This document shows positions 1 to 6,650 of a stretch of DNA of 7,724 bases, piece by piece. The stretch's first letter is position 1. Each line of letters opens with the position of its first letter. Source of the stretch: an uncultured Gammaproteobacteria bacterium (GTDB lineage: Bacteria > Pseudomonadota > Gammaproteobacteria > GCA-001735895); the NCBI GenBank assembly GCA_945787265.1, contig CALZHS010000067.1, positions 1 through 7,724 on the forward strand. Reading direction: 5' to 3'. The position numbers and the translations under genes are program-made. Under the pieces are notes generated by a model that was not told the origin of the DNA, made no database searches, and was given only the letters and a program-made list of their open reading frames with translations.

Positions 1-15
1 GATGGGGGTTCGGAG

Positions 16-2436
16 TTGAAAACGCATGCACAGGCGGTGGTCATTGGCGGTGGACTGGTCGGCTGCTCGATTCTTTATCATCTGACCAGGCTTGGCTGGA
101 CCGACGTGGTGCTGCTGGAGAGAGACGAGTTGACCTCGGGCTCGACCTGGCATGCGGCAGCCGGGATTCACGGCCTGCACGACCATAATAATATCTCGAA
201 GCTGCAGTACTACACGATGCAGCTCTACGAGGAGCTGGAACGGGAAACCGGGCAGGGCTGTGGCATCACCCAGCCGGGTTCGCTTTACCTTGCGCAGACT
301 CGCGACCGGGAACACCAGCTGCGCATGCAGGCCGCCAAGGCGCGCTATTTCCAGGTCGAGTTTCACGAGTTATCGCGTGACGAGGCCGAGCGCATGCACC
401 CGTTGGCAAATTTCGACGGTATCCGCTGCATCATGTACGAACCCGACGGTGGTAATGTCGATCCCTCCGGTGTGACCTACGCCTACGCCAAGGGTGCACG
501 CCAGCGCGGTGCCGAGATCGAGCGTTTCACGCCGGTCATCGCGACGACACCGCGTAGTGACGGCAGCTGGGATGTCGAGACCGACAAGGGCAGTATTCAT
601 ACCGGGGTGGTGATTAATGCCGGCGGTCTGTGGGCGCGTGAAGTGGCCGCGATGGCGGGTTTCGAGCTGCCGCTGATGCCGCTCGAGCACCAGTACTTTG
701 TCACCGAAACCATTCCCGAAATCGAAGTGCTCGAGCAGCGCCTGCCGCTGGTGGCTGATCGCGATGGCGAGTATTACATGCGCCAGGAGGGGCAGGGACT
801 GCTGGTCGGCGCCTATGAAAAAGATGGCCGCTACTGGGCCGAGCAGGGCACACCGATGGATTTCGGCCACGAGCTGCTGGACGAGGACCTGGAGCGTATC
901 GAGGATAACCTGCTGCGCGCCTGCGAGCGTGTGCCCGTGTTAGGTGAAGCCGGGGTCAAGCGCGTGATCAATGGCCCGATGATCTGGTCCCCGGACAGTT
1001 CCGCGCTGCTCGGACCGGTACCGGAGCTACAAAATTATTTCTGCTGCTGCGGCATTATCCCCGGATTTTCGCAGTCCGGTGGTCTCGGTTTGACCATGGC
1101 GCAGTGGATCGTCGAGGGCGAACCCGAGATGGACCTGTTCCCGTGGGACCTCGCGCGTTTCGGTGCCTGGGCGACGAAACCCTTTACCCGGGCGCGCTCG
1201 CTGGATCAGTATGCGCACCGATTCAAGATTCATTTTCCCTACGAAGAGCGCGAGGCCGGTCGTCCGATCAAGACCCGTCCCGTGTACGAATGCCAGCAGG
1301 CGCTCGGTGCGGTATTTGGGCTCAGTTATGGATACGAGCATCCGCTGTGGTATGCGCCTACAGGCATGCAAGCGATCGAAACCTACGGCTTTGAACGTCA
1401 GAACTGGTTCGACCCGGTGGCCGAGGAATGTCGTGTGCTGCGTGAAGCGGTCGGTATCATCGATGTATCGAACTTTGCCAAGTATCGGGTTCGCGGCGCC
1501 GGCGCGGCTGATTATCTCGATCGACTGGTCGCCAACCACGTGCCGACCGAAACCGGGCGTTCCTGCCTGACGCCGATGATTGGATTGCGCGGTGGAATCG
1601 CTGGTGACTTTACCATCACCAAACTGGACGACGAGGATTTCCTGATGATCGGTTCCGGCATCGCCGAACGCTACCACCAGCGCTTTTTCAACATGGTAAC
1701 GCGCGATGATAGCGTTTCTTTCGAAAGCTTTACCGAGGCCTGGGGTGGATTCAATGTAGCCGGTCCCAAAGCACGCGAGCTGCTGGCACAATTGACCGAT
1801 GCCGATTTGTCGAACGCCGGTTTTCCCTTCATGCGCAATCGTAAGATCCGCGTGGCCGGTCTCGATGCGGTCGCAATCAGGGTCTCGTTTACCGGGGATC
1901 TCGGCTGGGAAATTTACGTGCCGCTCGAGCATCAGCTGACGCTTTACGAGGCCTTGCTGGAAAAGGGGGATGTACTGGGCGCAAAACCGGTTGGCGGGCG
2001 TGCGCTGCTGTCATTGCGGGTCGAGAAAGGTTACGGCAGCTGGAGCCGCGAATATTCACCTGAATACTGGCCACAGGAAGTCGGACTGGAACGGTTGATC
2101 AAGCTCGACAAGCCCGAGTTCCTGGGGCGCGAGGCTTATCTCGCGATCAAGGACGAGCCGCCGCGCGAAAAACTTGTCGTCGCCAGGGTTGAAACTACCA
2201 ATGCTGACGCCAACGGTGGCGAACCCGTATTCCTGACCGATGGAACCCCGGTTGGTCGGGTCAGCTCGGGCGCATTTGGACATAGCGTTGGCGCCTCGAT
2301 TGCGCTATGTTTCATTAAGACCGATCACGCTGTTGCCGGTACCGAGCTCGACATCGCGATACTCGGGATCCCGCATCGCGCTGTCATCCTCGAGAAACCG
2401 CCATTCGATGCCGGCGGCGAACGTTTGAGAGCATAA
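16..2436 (+). CDS. FAD-dependent oxidoreductase fused to GcvT-type aminomethyltransferase (dimethylglycine/sarcosine dehydrogenase family)
   Basis: By family, this enzyme oxidises an N-methyl amine such as dimethylglycine or sarcosine on FAD and transfers the released one-carbon unit to tetrahydrofolate in a second domain. It has no signal peptide, so it should be cytoplasmic. Seen: a Rossmann FAD motif GGGLVG at residues 11-16; the STWHAA motif at 43-48, whose His46 matches the covalent flavin-attachment His of dimethylglycine dehydrogenase; a central linker domain near 375-430; a GcvT domain from about 430 to 700, with DVSNFAKY at 483-490 and LTPM...GDFTI containing Asp531, the usual catalytic Asp position; and a GcvT C-terminal barrel near 715-795 (VSSGAFGHS at 749-757). 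The 806-residue length is normal for this subfamily. The start is TTG at 16, with GGAG directly before it and GGGGG at 4-8; the frame stays open to the window edge, so an upstream start is possible. Odd: three consecutive Cys at 343-345. The substrate cannot be fixed from sequence; the family call is firm. Confidence 0.9.
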   Translation: MKTHAQAVVIGGGLVGCSILYHLTRLGWTDVVLLERDELTSGSTWHAAAGIHGLHDHNNISKLQYYTMQLYEELERETGQGCGITQPGSLYLAQTRDREHQLRMQAAKARYFQVEFHELSRDEAERMHPLANFDGIRCIMYEPDGGNVDPSGVTYAYAKGARQRGAEIERFTPVIATTPRSDGSWDVETDKGSIHTGVVINAGGLWAREVAAMAGFELPLMPLEHQYFVTETIPEIEVLEQRLPLVADRDGEYYMRQEGQGLLVGAYEKDGRYWAEQGTPMDFGHELLDEDLERIEDNLLRACERVPVLGEAGVKRVINGPMIWSPDSSALLGPVPELQNYFCCCGIIPGFSQSGGLGLTMAQWIVEGEPEMDLFPWDLARFGAWATKPFTRARSLDQYAHRFKIHFPYEEREAGRPIKTRPVYECQQALGAVFGLSYGYEHPLWYAPTGMQAIETYGFERQNWFDPVAEECRVLREAVGIIDVSNFAKYRVRGAGAADYLDRLVANHVPTETGRSCLTPMIGLRGGIAGDFTITKLDDEDFLMIGSGIAERYHQRFFNMVTRDDSVSFESFTEAWGGFNVAGPKARELLAQLTDADLSNAGFPFMRNRKIRVAGLDAVAIRVSFTGDLGWEIYVPLEHQLTLYEALLEKGDVLGAKPVGGRALLSLRVEKGYGSWSREYSPEYWPQEVGLERLIKLDKPEFLGREAYLAIKDEPPREKLVVARVETTNADANGGEPVFLTDGTPVGRVSSGAFGHSVGASIALCFIKTDHAVAGTELDIAILGIPHRAVILEKPPFDAGGERLRA

Positions 2437-2438
2437 GC

Positions 2439-3770
2439 ATGGCCAGTAATCCTTATTCGATTCCAGACCCCAGGGTCAATCCCGCAAGCCGCCCCGCGAT
2501 GCGCCCGGACAATACACCGGACGACAACGATCGCATTGAAATCGGCCCAACGCCGCTGGCCTACGCGGAATGGGAGGCAGCGGGGTTGCAATGCCCGGAC
2601 CTGCCGGCGATGCGGCAATATCGCCTCGACCGAATTGTTGCAGGTCTTGTCGCCAGCGATCTCGACGCGGTACTGTTGTTCGACCCGCTGTCGATTCGTT
2701 ACGCGACCGATACCACCCACATGCAGTTGTGGAATGCCCATAATCCCTTCCGCGCCTGCATGGTCACCGCCGATGGCCACATGGTGCTGTGGGAATACGG
2801 CGGTTATGGCTACCTGTCTGAATACAATCCGTTGGTGCGCGAGGTACGCTTTGGTGCTTCGTTCTTCTATTTCGCCACCGGCCAGCGCACCGAGGAAAAA
2901 GCCGAACTGTTTGCCGGCCAGATCGTCGACCTGCTGCAGGAACGTGTCGGTTCCGGGCGCCGGGTCGCGGTGGACAAGATCCAGATCGCCGGCCTGCGTG
3001 CGCTCGATGAAGCCGGCGTCGAGGTTATGGACGGCGAGGAGCTGATGGAACACGTACGCTCGATCAAGGGGCCGGATGAAATCCTGGCGATGCGCTGCGC
3101 GATACATGCCTGTGAGGCCTCGATCGCGGAAATGCGCGAACTGACCCAGCCCGGGATGACCGAAAACGATGTCTGGGCGGAACTGCACAAGTCCAATATA
3201 CGCCGCGGCGGCGAATGGATCGAAACGCGGATTTTATCGACCGGTCAGCGCACCAACCCATGGTTCCAGGAATGCGGTCCGCGCATTATCGGCAACAATG
3301 AAATCCTGGCCTTCGATACCGATTTGATCGGCTGCTACGGGATGTGTACCGATATTTCGCGGACCTGGTTTATCGGTGACGGCAAACCCTCGCAGCGACA
3401 GAGGGATATGCACAAGCTCGCGCACGAGCACATCATGACCAATGCCGATATCGTCAAGCCGGGCATGAGCTTCCAGGAACTGACCGAGCAAGGCCATCAC
3501 CTGCCGGATATCTATATTCCGCAACGCTACGGTTCGAAGTTTCATGGCGTCGGACTGTGCGACGAATGGCCTGCCATCAAGTACCCGATTGACTGGGAAG
3601 AACGCGGTTACAGCGGTGTCCTCGAACCCGGCATGATGCTCTGTGTCGAAGCTTACGTGGGTGAAGTAGGGGGCCCGGACGGGATCAAGCTGGAGGATCA
3701 GCTACTGGTAACCGAAGAGGGTTACGAAAACATGGTTGTTTGCCCATTTGATCCCCTGTTGATGGCTTAA
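2439..3770 (+). CDS. dddP: DddP-type metal-dependent DMSP lyase (M24 peptidase fold)
   Basis: DddP cleaves dimethylsulfoniopropionate into dimethyl sulfide and acrylate in the cytoplasm, using a two-metal (iron) centre on a creatinase/aminopeptidase-P fold. Seen: 443 residues, close to the roughly 446 of Roseovarius DddP; the N-terminal signature NDRIEIGPT at 30-38; DTTHMQLWN at 91-99; RGGEWIETR at 256-264; NPWFQECGPRII at 273-284. From memory of the Ruegeria DddP structure, ligands Asp295, Asp297, Asp307, His371, Glu406, Glu421 and catalytic Asp377 correspond at a constant offset of two to Asp293, Asp295, Asp305, His369, Glu404, Glu419 and Asp375 here. Every one is present. The ATG lies two bases after the TAA of the preceding gene, with a weak GAGAG about 7 bases upstream, so translation is probably coupled to it. 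A generic Xaa-Pro dipeptidase is the alternative, but the DddP-specific blocks argue against it. Acrylate-processing genes (acuI, acuK, prpE) are not in the window. Confidence 0.9.
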   Translation: MASNPYSIPDPRVNPASRPAMRPDNTPDDNDRIEIGPTPLAYAEWEAAGLQCPDLPAMRQYRLDRIVAGLVASDLDAVLLFDPLSIRYATDTTHMQLWNAHNPFRACMVTADGHMVLWEYGGYGYLSEYNPLVREVRFGASFFYFATGQRTEEKAELFAGQIVDLLQERVGSGRRVAVDKIQIAGLRALDEAGVEVMDGEELMEHVRSIKGPDEILAMRCAIHACEASIAEMRELTQPGMTENDVWAELHKSNIRRGGEWIETRILSTGQRTNPWFQECGPRIIGNNEILAFDTDLIGCYGMCTDISRTWFIGDGKPSQRQRDMHKLAHEHIMTNADIVKPGMSFQELTEQGHHLPDIYIPQRYGSKFHGVGLCDEWPAIKYPIDWEERGYSGVLEPGMMLCVEAYVGEVGGPDGIKLEDQLLVTEEGYENMVVCPFDPLLMA

Positions 3771-3772
3771 CA

Positions 3773-3810
3773 TTGACGTCATTACGGCTTGCAGACCGAA
3801 ACAACGTCAA
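3773..3810. repeat. Interrupted inverted repeat just after dddP
   Basis: TTGACGT at 3773-3779 pairs with ACGTCAA at 3804-3810. Inside, CGG (3785-3787) pairs with CCG (3796-3798), leaving symmetric 5-nt internal loops and an 8-nt loop. It begins 2 bases after the dddP stop codon. It may stabilise the 3' end of the transcript or be a protein-binding dyad. No T tract follows it, so it is not a classical intrinsic terminator by itself. Confidence 0.35.
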
Positions 3811-3830
3811 GAAAAAACGAGTGTTTTTCT
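3810..3830 (+). terminator. Weak A/T-rich hairpin, possible transcription end of the dddP unit
   Basis: An AAAAAC/GTTTTT stem closes a GAGT loop and is extended by AG/CT across a one-base bulge. The T tract is part of the stem itself and the stem is almost all A-T, so it is a poor intrinsic terminator. It is listed because it is the only hairpin with a T run between dddP and the next gene. Confidence 0.2.
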
Positions 3831-3845
3831 GTACCGGGGTAAAAT

Positions 3846-3895
3846 CGTCATTCCGGAAACGCCGCAGGCGTTATCCGGAATCCATTGGGATGACG
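3846..3895. repeat. Dispersed-repeat-like palindromic element (GTCATTCC...GGAAT...GATGAC type)
   Basis: ATTCCGGAAACGCC at 3850-3863 pairs with GGCGTTATCCGGAAT at 3867-3881 around a GCA loop, with a single extra T in the right arm. An outer CGTCAT (3846-3851) pairs with ATGACG (3890-3895) across the asymmetric CATTGGG stretch. The edges CGTCATTCC and GGAATCCATTGGGATGACG match a hairpin class I recall as frequent and interspersed in many proteobacterial genomes. Such elements usually behave as REP/MITE-like passengers, and can also stabilise or attenuate transcripts. A copy count in the source genome is needed to prove repetition; the hairpin itself is certain. Confidence 0.65.
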
Positions 3896-3927
3896 GCACT
3901 GCGGAAAGGGAACTGAAGTCCGGCGTT

Positions 3928-3957
3928 TTGGCTTGAGAGCCGAGATGATGTTTTAAA
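3928..3957 (+). promoter_or_regulatory. Possible sigma70-type promoter for the PMH-like hydrolase gene
   Basis: TTGGCT at 3928-3933 and TTTAAA at 3952-3957 are separated by 18 bp, and each matches its consensus hexamer at four of six positions. The 3' hexamer ends 28 bp before the ATG at 3986. The match is modest and could be chance. The gap and the structured elements upstream make a separate promoter for this gene reasonable. Confidence 0.25.
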
Positions 3958-3985
3958 GAGATTCGTTATCTGAGCGACGTTTAGC

Positions 3986-5521
3986 ATGAACATTTTATTT
4001 ATCACGGCGGATCAGTGGCGCGGCGAATGTTTGTCATCCCTTGGACATCCGCATGTCAAAACACCCAACCTGGACGCACTTGCCAGCGAGGGCGTCCTGT
4101 TCAGGGACCATTACGCCCAGGCCACGCCCTGTGCTCCCAGCCGCAGCTCGATGCATACCGGCATGTACATGCAGAGCAACCGCTGCGTGGTTAACGGCGC
4201 GCCGCTGGACAACCGCTTCACCAACTGGGCACACGAGGTCAGGAGCGCAGGTTACGAGCCATCATTGTTCGGGTATACCGACTCCGCCATCGACCCGCGT
4301 GGTCTCGAACCCGACGATCCGCGGCTCAAGCACTACAGCGAACCCCTGCCCGGTATCGGTCTTTACACCCCGATGCGCGACGAAGTGTCGGTTGAATGGG
4401 TCGAATACCTGCGCAGCAAGAATTACCCGTTACCCGAGCGCCCGTGGAGCCTGTATTCGCAATTGCGTGAGGGTGTTGACTGGGCGGCCGGCGGCGATGC
4501 GGTACTGCCGCTTGCGATCGACCGCGAGGACCACGAGACGCATTACATGGTCGATCGCTGCATCGACTGGATTAACTCGCAGTCAACGTCGTGGATTACC
4601 CATTTATCACTGTTGCGACCGCATCCACCGTTTGCGGCGCCCGAACCTTACAACAGCCTGCACGATCCGGAAGAAATGCCCGAGCCCTCGCGCCGGGATT
4701 CACCCGGCGAGGAAGCCGCGCAGCACCCGCTGCTGGATTACTTTATCAATCACAGCAGCTTTCGCGCGCCCGAATCAAGGCGCCAGGCGCAGCAGGACAT
4801 GGTCAACTACTTCGGCCTGATGCAGGAGGTCGATGATAACCTGGGCCGCCTTTTCGACGCACTCAAGGCCGGGGATGCGTGGGAGTCGACGCTGATTATT
4901 TTTACCACGGATCACGGCGAACAGATGGGCGACCACTGGCTGAGGTCCAAGCTCGGCTATTTCGACCAGTCTTACCACATCCCGCTGATTATTCGCGACC
5001 CGCGCGGCGATGCCGATGCCAGCCGCGGTAAGCAGATCCGGGGCTTCAGCGAAAACGTCGACGTGATGCCAACCATGCTCGACTGGTTGGGCATCGATAT
5101 CCCGAACCAGTGCGATGGTTTTTCGCTGTTACCCGCATTGCGCACTGGCGAAATGCCGTCCGGATGGCGCGAACAAGCCTTCTGGGAGTGTGACTTTCGT
5201 AACGTCAGGGACGACAGCCTGGAACGACACCTGGGCCTTACCCTGCATCAGTGCAACCTTTCGGTAATACGCGACCATGACTACAAGTATGTCCATTTCG
5301 GCGCGTTGCCGCCGCTGTTTTTTGATCTGCAGCAGGATCCCGGCGAGTTCGTCAACCGGGCACGGGATCCGAAGTACCAGTCCCGGGTACTCGAGTATGC
5401 GCAAAAAATGTTGTCCCTGAAGATGAACCATGCCGAGCGTGGTTTGACGGAAATCATGCTGGGCGAGGGTGGTGCGGTGACGCGCCGCGCGCCCTTGCGA
5501 AAACTGGCTTCAGGCGTTTAG
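3986..5521 (+). CDS. Alkaline phosphatase/sulfatase superfamily hydrolase, phosphonate monoester hydrolase-like
   Basis: Enzymes of this type hydrolyse phosphonate monoesters and phosphodiesters, often with side activity on sulfate and phosphate esters, using a formylglycine made from an active-site Cys. Seen: Asp9 in the N-terminal ITADQ strand; CAPSR at 49-53, a full C-x-P-S-R formylglycine motif with Cys49; Asn70; Thr98 in GYTDS; RPHPPF with His213; TDHGEQMGDH with Asp309 and His310; and Lys322. These match, from memory, the metal and substrate ligands of Rhizobium phosphonate monoester hydrolase (Asp12, Cys57, Asn78, Thr107, His218, Asp324, His325, Lys337). The late blocks CDGFSLLP, YKYVHF and LPPLFFDL are also typical of that family. 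The length of 511 fits. No signal peptide is present, unlike periplasmic sulfatases, so it should act in the cytoplasm. The ATG has only a weak TGAG about 11 bases upstream. It ends in a 12-bp convergent overlap with the response regulator. A true sulfatase remains possible; the natural substrate is unknown. Confidence 0.85.
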   Translation: MNILFITADQWRGECLSSLGHPHVKTPNLDALASEGVLFRDHYAQATPCAPSRSSMHTGMYMQSNRCVVNGAPLDNRFTNWAHEVRSAGYEPSLFGYTDSAIDPRGLEPDDPRLKHYSEPLPGIGLYTPMRDEVSVEWVEYLRSKNYPLPERPWSLYSQLREGVDWAAGGDAVLPLAIDREDHETHYMVDRCIDWINSQSTSWITHLSLLRPHPPFAAPEPYNSLHDPEEMPEPSRRDSPGEEAAQHPLLDYFINHSSFRAPESRRQAQQDMVNYFGLMQEVDDNLGRLFDALKAGDAWESTLIIFTTDHGEQMGDHWLRSKLGYFDQSYHIPLIIRDPRGDADASRGKQIRGFSENVDVMPTMLDWLGIDIPNQCDGFSLLPALRTGEMPSGWREQAFWECDFRNVRDDSLERHLGLTLHQCNLSVIRDHDYKYVHFGALPPLFFDLQQDPGEFVNRARDPKYQSRVLEYAQKMLSLKMNHAERGLTEIMLGEGGAVTRRAPLRKLASGV

Positions 5522-6418
5522 GCTTTTCCTGATGGTGGCGAGCACTTCGTTGCCCTTACCGATGTATTCAAGGTCGTCGAAGCTCGACAAACGTGCCACG
5601 GCGATACCGCGGCCATGCGGGTCAAAGGCGCGATCAGGATCAAAATCGAGGTAAGGCGTCCAGTCAAATCCCTGCCCCTGGTCGCGTATTCTGATCTGCA
5701 CGATGTCGTTTGCGACATTAAACTCGAGTTCGATATAGGCGTCGGCGTTTTCGCTCGCGCCGAGGCGGCGTTCGACTTCGAGTTGCCACATTCCGCTACG
5801 CATCAGCCTGCTTTTTTCGCTGTAGCCGATTTTCAGATTACCGTGTTCAAGCGCGTTAACCAGCAGCTCCGAAATTCCGGTAACTGCACGCTGCGGCTCA
5901 GGGCACAGGTGGGCGACCTGTGATGCGACCAGGTTGCACTGTTCGAGGTTGTGAATGCGAAAGCGTCCGAAGCTCATGAGCTCGAAAATACGGCGGCCCG
6001 CGCGTAGCGATTCGAGCAGCGATTTTTCATGCAGCCGGTCGTTTACTGCACCCCGAATGACGGACTTGAGAATGTCGCCATCGTATGGCTTGGTCAGGTA
6101 ATAGTAGGCACCGGCCCTTAATCCCGCGACGATTTCCTGGTTCTCGGCTTTCGCGGTTTGCATGACCACCGGCACGTGTTGCAGTGCATCGGTGCGTTTT
6201 ATATTCGCCAGTAACTGTATGCCATCCATGTCGGGCATTCTGCTATCCAGCACGATGGTATCGTAGCGTACCGGGTCTGCCTCCAGTATCGACAAGGCTT
6301 CACGGCCATCGGCCGCCCTGACCAGCTCGTAGTTCTCGTCTTCGAGGTGTTCGCAGATGATATCGAGGTTGATGGCTTCATCATCGACAATCAGTACGGT
6401 GGCTTCTGTGCTTTTCAA
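5510..6418 (-). CDS. Response regulator with RsbW-like ATPase (anti-sigma-kinase-type) output domain
   Basis: The protein is a two-domain signalling switch in the cytoplasm. Seen: a receiver domain at about 5-125 with the acidic pair Asp12-Asp13, phosphoacceptor Asp58 in VLDSRMPDMDG, Thr88 and Lys110 (LTKPYD); a helical linker to about 160; then a GHKL/HATPase_c domain with the N box ELLVNALEHGN (Glu184, Asn188), G1 box RDQGQGF (Asp246, Gly248, Gly250) and G2 box HGRGIA (268-273). There is no His phosphoacceptor helix and no DNA-binding domain. By family, such domains resemble RsbW/SpoIIAB kinases that phosphorylate STAS anti-anti-sigma proteins or hold sigma factors, so phosphorylation probably controls partner switching; the partner is inferred, not seen. 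The start is TTG at 6418: no ATG lies between it and the receiver core, and GGGAG lies 9 bases upstream. Its last 12 bp overlap the end of the convergent hydrolase gene. Confidence 0.88.
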   Translation of the reverse strand: MKSTEATVLIVDDEAINLDIICEHLEDENYELVRAADGREALSILEADPVRYDTIVLDSRMPDMDGIQLLANIKRTDALQHVPVVMQTAKAENQEIVAGLRAGAYYYLTKPYDGDILKSVIRGAVNDRLHEKSLLESLRAGRRIFELMSFGRFRIHNLEQCNLVASQVAHLCPEPQRAVTGISELLVNALEHGNLKIGYSEKSRLMRSGMWQLEVERRLGASENADAYIELEFNVANDIVQIRIRDQGQGFDWTPYLDFDPDRAFDPHGRGIAVARLSSFDDLEYIGKGNEVLATIRKSLNA

Positions 6419-6483
6419 TCCCGCTTGCTCCCGATGTGCGTTGCGTGAGCGCCCGTCTCCAGGGGCCCGGTCTGCTATTAGAA

Positions 6484-6500
6484 ATTTGACCGTGTCAAAT
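6484..6500. promoter_or_regulatory. Perfect 7-3-7 palindrome, candidate operator in the divergent intergenic region
   Basis: ATTTGAC (6484-6490) and GTCAAAT (6494-6500) are perfect inverted arms around CGT. The site lies 65 bp upstream of the response-regulator start and about 150 bp upstream of the rightward oxidoreductase gene. Its size and symmetry suit a dimeric repressor (TetR- or GntR-like). On the minus strand TAATAG (6475-6480) could be a -10 element just downstream, which would place the palindrome in the promoter spacer. No DNA-binding regulator is encoded in the window, so the binding protein is unknown. Confidence 0.4.
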
Positions 6501-6650
6501 AAAACGCAGTGATTCCGTTCGCGTATTTAACCATAGCTGCAGGTAAATGTAGCCAGGATGGATTAAATAATTGAGAATAATCAGCACAGTTATGAAATGA
6601 CTTAACGACAGTCTGACCCCGATAAACATGCCGAAAACTAGCCTGGATTA

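Noticed and set aside
1027..1932. Long antisense reading frame (301 codons) inside the FAD-GcvT gene
   Set aside because: It lies wholly opposite a gene with clear family motifs, its translation has no recognisable domain, and long antisense frames are expected from the codon bias.
16..2436. DMSP demethylase DmdA
   Set aside because: DmdA is a roughly 370-residue GcvT-type protein without a flavin domain; this protein has a full FAD domain and a usual catalytic Asp in its GcvT part.
2325..3188. Antisense reading frame (287 codons) opposite dddP and the end of the FAD-GcvT gene
   Set aside because: It crosses a gene junction, has no recognisable domain, and the opposite strand encodes conserved DddP blocks throughout.
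2439..3770. Annotation as Xaa-Pro dipeptidase, creatinase or methionine aminopeptidase
   Set aside because: The fold is shared, but the N-terminal NDRIEIGPT block, the GLCDEW segment with Asp375 and the overall length fit DddP specifically.
3774..3781. TGACGTCA 8-bp palindrome
   Set aside because: It matches a eukaryotic CRE site but has no such meaning in bacteria; it is contained in the larger dyad reported at 3773-3810.
3986..5521. Choline sulfatase (BetC)
   Set aside because: The osmolyte context made this tempting, but the aligned ligands and the C-terminal LPPLFFDL block match phosphonate monoester hydrolases better.
6493..6498. Perfect minus-strand TTGACA as -35 of the response-regulator promoter
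   Set aside because: At 16-18 bp spacing there is no acceptable -10; the nearest candidate, TAATAG, is only 12 bp away. The TTGACA is better explained as part of the palindrome.
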